The position numbers and the translations under genes are program-made. Positions 63,862 through 64,000 of a DNA stretch of 64,000 bases are shown here, piece after piece (position 1 is the stretch's first letter; the number at the start of each line of letters is the position of its first letter). The stretch comes from Tubulanus polymorphus (Eukaryota > Nemertea > Palaeonemertea > Tubulaniformes > Tubulanidae): contig NC_134036.1 in the NCBI RefSeq assembly GCF_964204645.1, forward strand, positions 7,488,704 through 7,552,703, read 5' to 3'. The notes beneath the pieces were generated by a model, which saw nothing but the letters and a program-made list of their open reading frames with translations, did no database searches and was not told the origin of the DNA.

Positions 63862-64000
63862 TTAACCACTCATTAAAGACTCAACGTATTGTTCATTATG
63901 TGTTGAATTCCATAATTCAATAAATTTTTTTACTTTTTCCAGTTGATTCAAATATAACTGTAAATCTATTTTATTAAATTTTATTTTATTTTCTTTCTTT
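63862..64000 (-). CDS. HNH endonuclease, C-terminal end only (copy C)
   Basis: The last 46 codons: LQLYLNQLEKVKKFIELWNS and a tail ending ESLMSG, stop at 63862. It matches the C-terminal region of the HNH proteins in A and B. The catalytic core lies beyond the window end. Confidence 0.8.
   Translation of the reverse strand, partial: KKENKIKFNKIDLQLYLNQLEKVKKFIELWNSTHNEQYVESLMSG

Larger units (their letters stand above)
48682..64000. mobile_element. Polinton/Maverick copy C, right end outside window
   Basis: The element starts AGTAATAGGGG at 48682, directly in a satellite unit (GGCCCGGTC before it). Polymerase to zinc-finger gene read plus; ATPase to HNH read minus. Only two inactivating lesions are seen, one in the polymerase and one in the small membrane protein gene, so it is the best-preserved copy. 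Its orientation is opposite to B. Its HNH-side terminus lies beyond 64000. Confidence 0.93.

Overview
The window is eukaryotic, very probably from an invertebrate animal genome. Strongly AT-rich virus-like mobile DNA dominates it, with a sharply GC-rich satellite block, a piece of a non-LTR retrotransposon, a cut-and-paste DNA transposon with spliced genes and two Penelope-type remnants. There are no bacterial operons, rRNA or tRNA genes that I can see. The species cannot be named from this sequence.

The main content is four copies of one lineage of Polinton/Maverick elements: large self-synthesising, virus-like DNA transposons with a protein-primed family B DNA polymerase, a retroviral-type integrase with a chromodomain, an A32/FtsK-like packaging ATPase, a double-jelly-roll major capsid protein and a penton-like minor capsid protein. 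Copy A (start of window to 16666) is decayed and interrupted by a 2.2 kb DNA transposon (11861-14081) and an assembly gap (16190-16389). Copy B (19462-38068) is a complete element of 18,607 bp with terminal inverted repeats of about 460 bp and a 6-bp target duplication, GATGCA. It sits inside the polymerase gene of an older copy D, whose halves remain at 18386-19461 and 38075-38342. Copy C (48682 to beyond the window end) is the best preserved, is inverted relative to A and B, and has landed in the satellite.

All copies share one plan. From the HNH end inward come an HNH nuclease, a small membrane protein, a basic membrane protein, integrase and ATPase on one strand. From the polymerase end inward come polymerase, a small conserved protein, penton-like protein, four small proteins (three with membrane segments), a 433-462 aa protein with a tail anchor, a coiled-coil membrane protein, the major capsid protein and a zinc-finger protein on the other strand. 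The two units converge on a short repeat-rich spacer. Replication (polymerase), integration (integrase), packaging (ATPase) and capsid genes are all present, so an intact relative could plausibly form particles. I see no adenovirus-type protease. Nearly every start codon except those of polymerase and integrase lies in the context TAAATG, which may mark a transcription class.

Between A and D lie 2.2 units of a 118-bp tandem repeat and an internal fragment of a LINE (16667-18385). Between D and C is 10.3 kb of a GC-rich satellite of about 120 bp with a 2,573-bp higher-order repeat (38343-48681).

Points worth a second look: the nested insertion, the hairpin-forming termini that contain the polymerase start codon, the TAAATG start context, a 27-bp partly palindromic insertion found in frame in different genes, a perfect 219-bp palindrome with a hammerhead-like core on each strand, and a two-gene DNA transposon with consistent splice sites.
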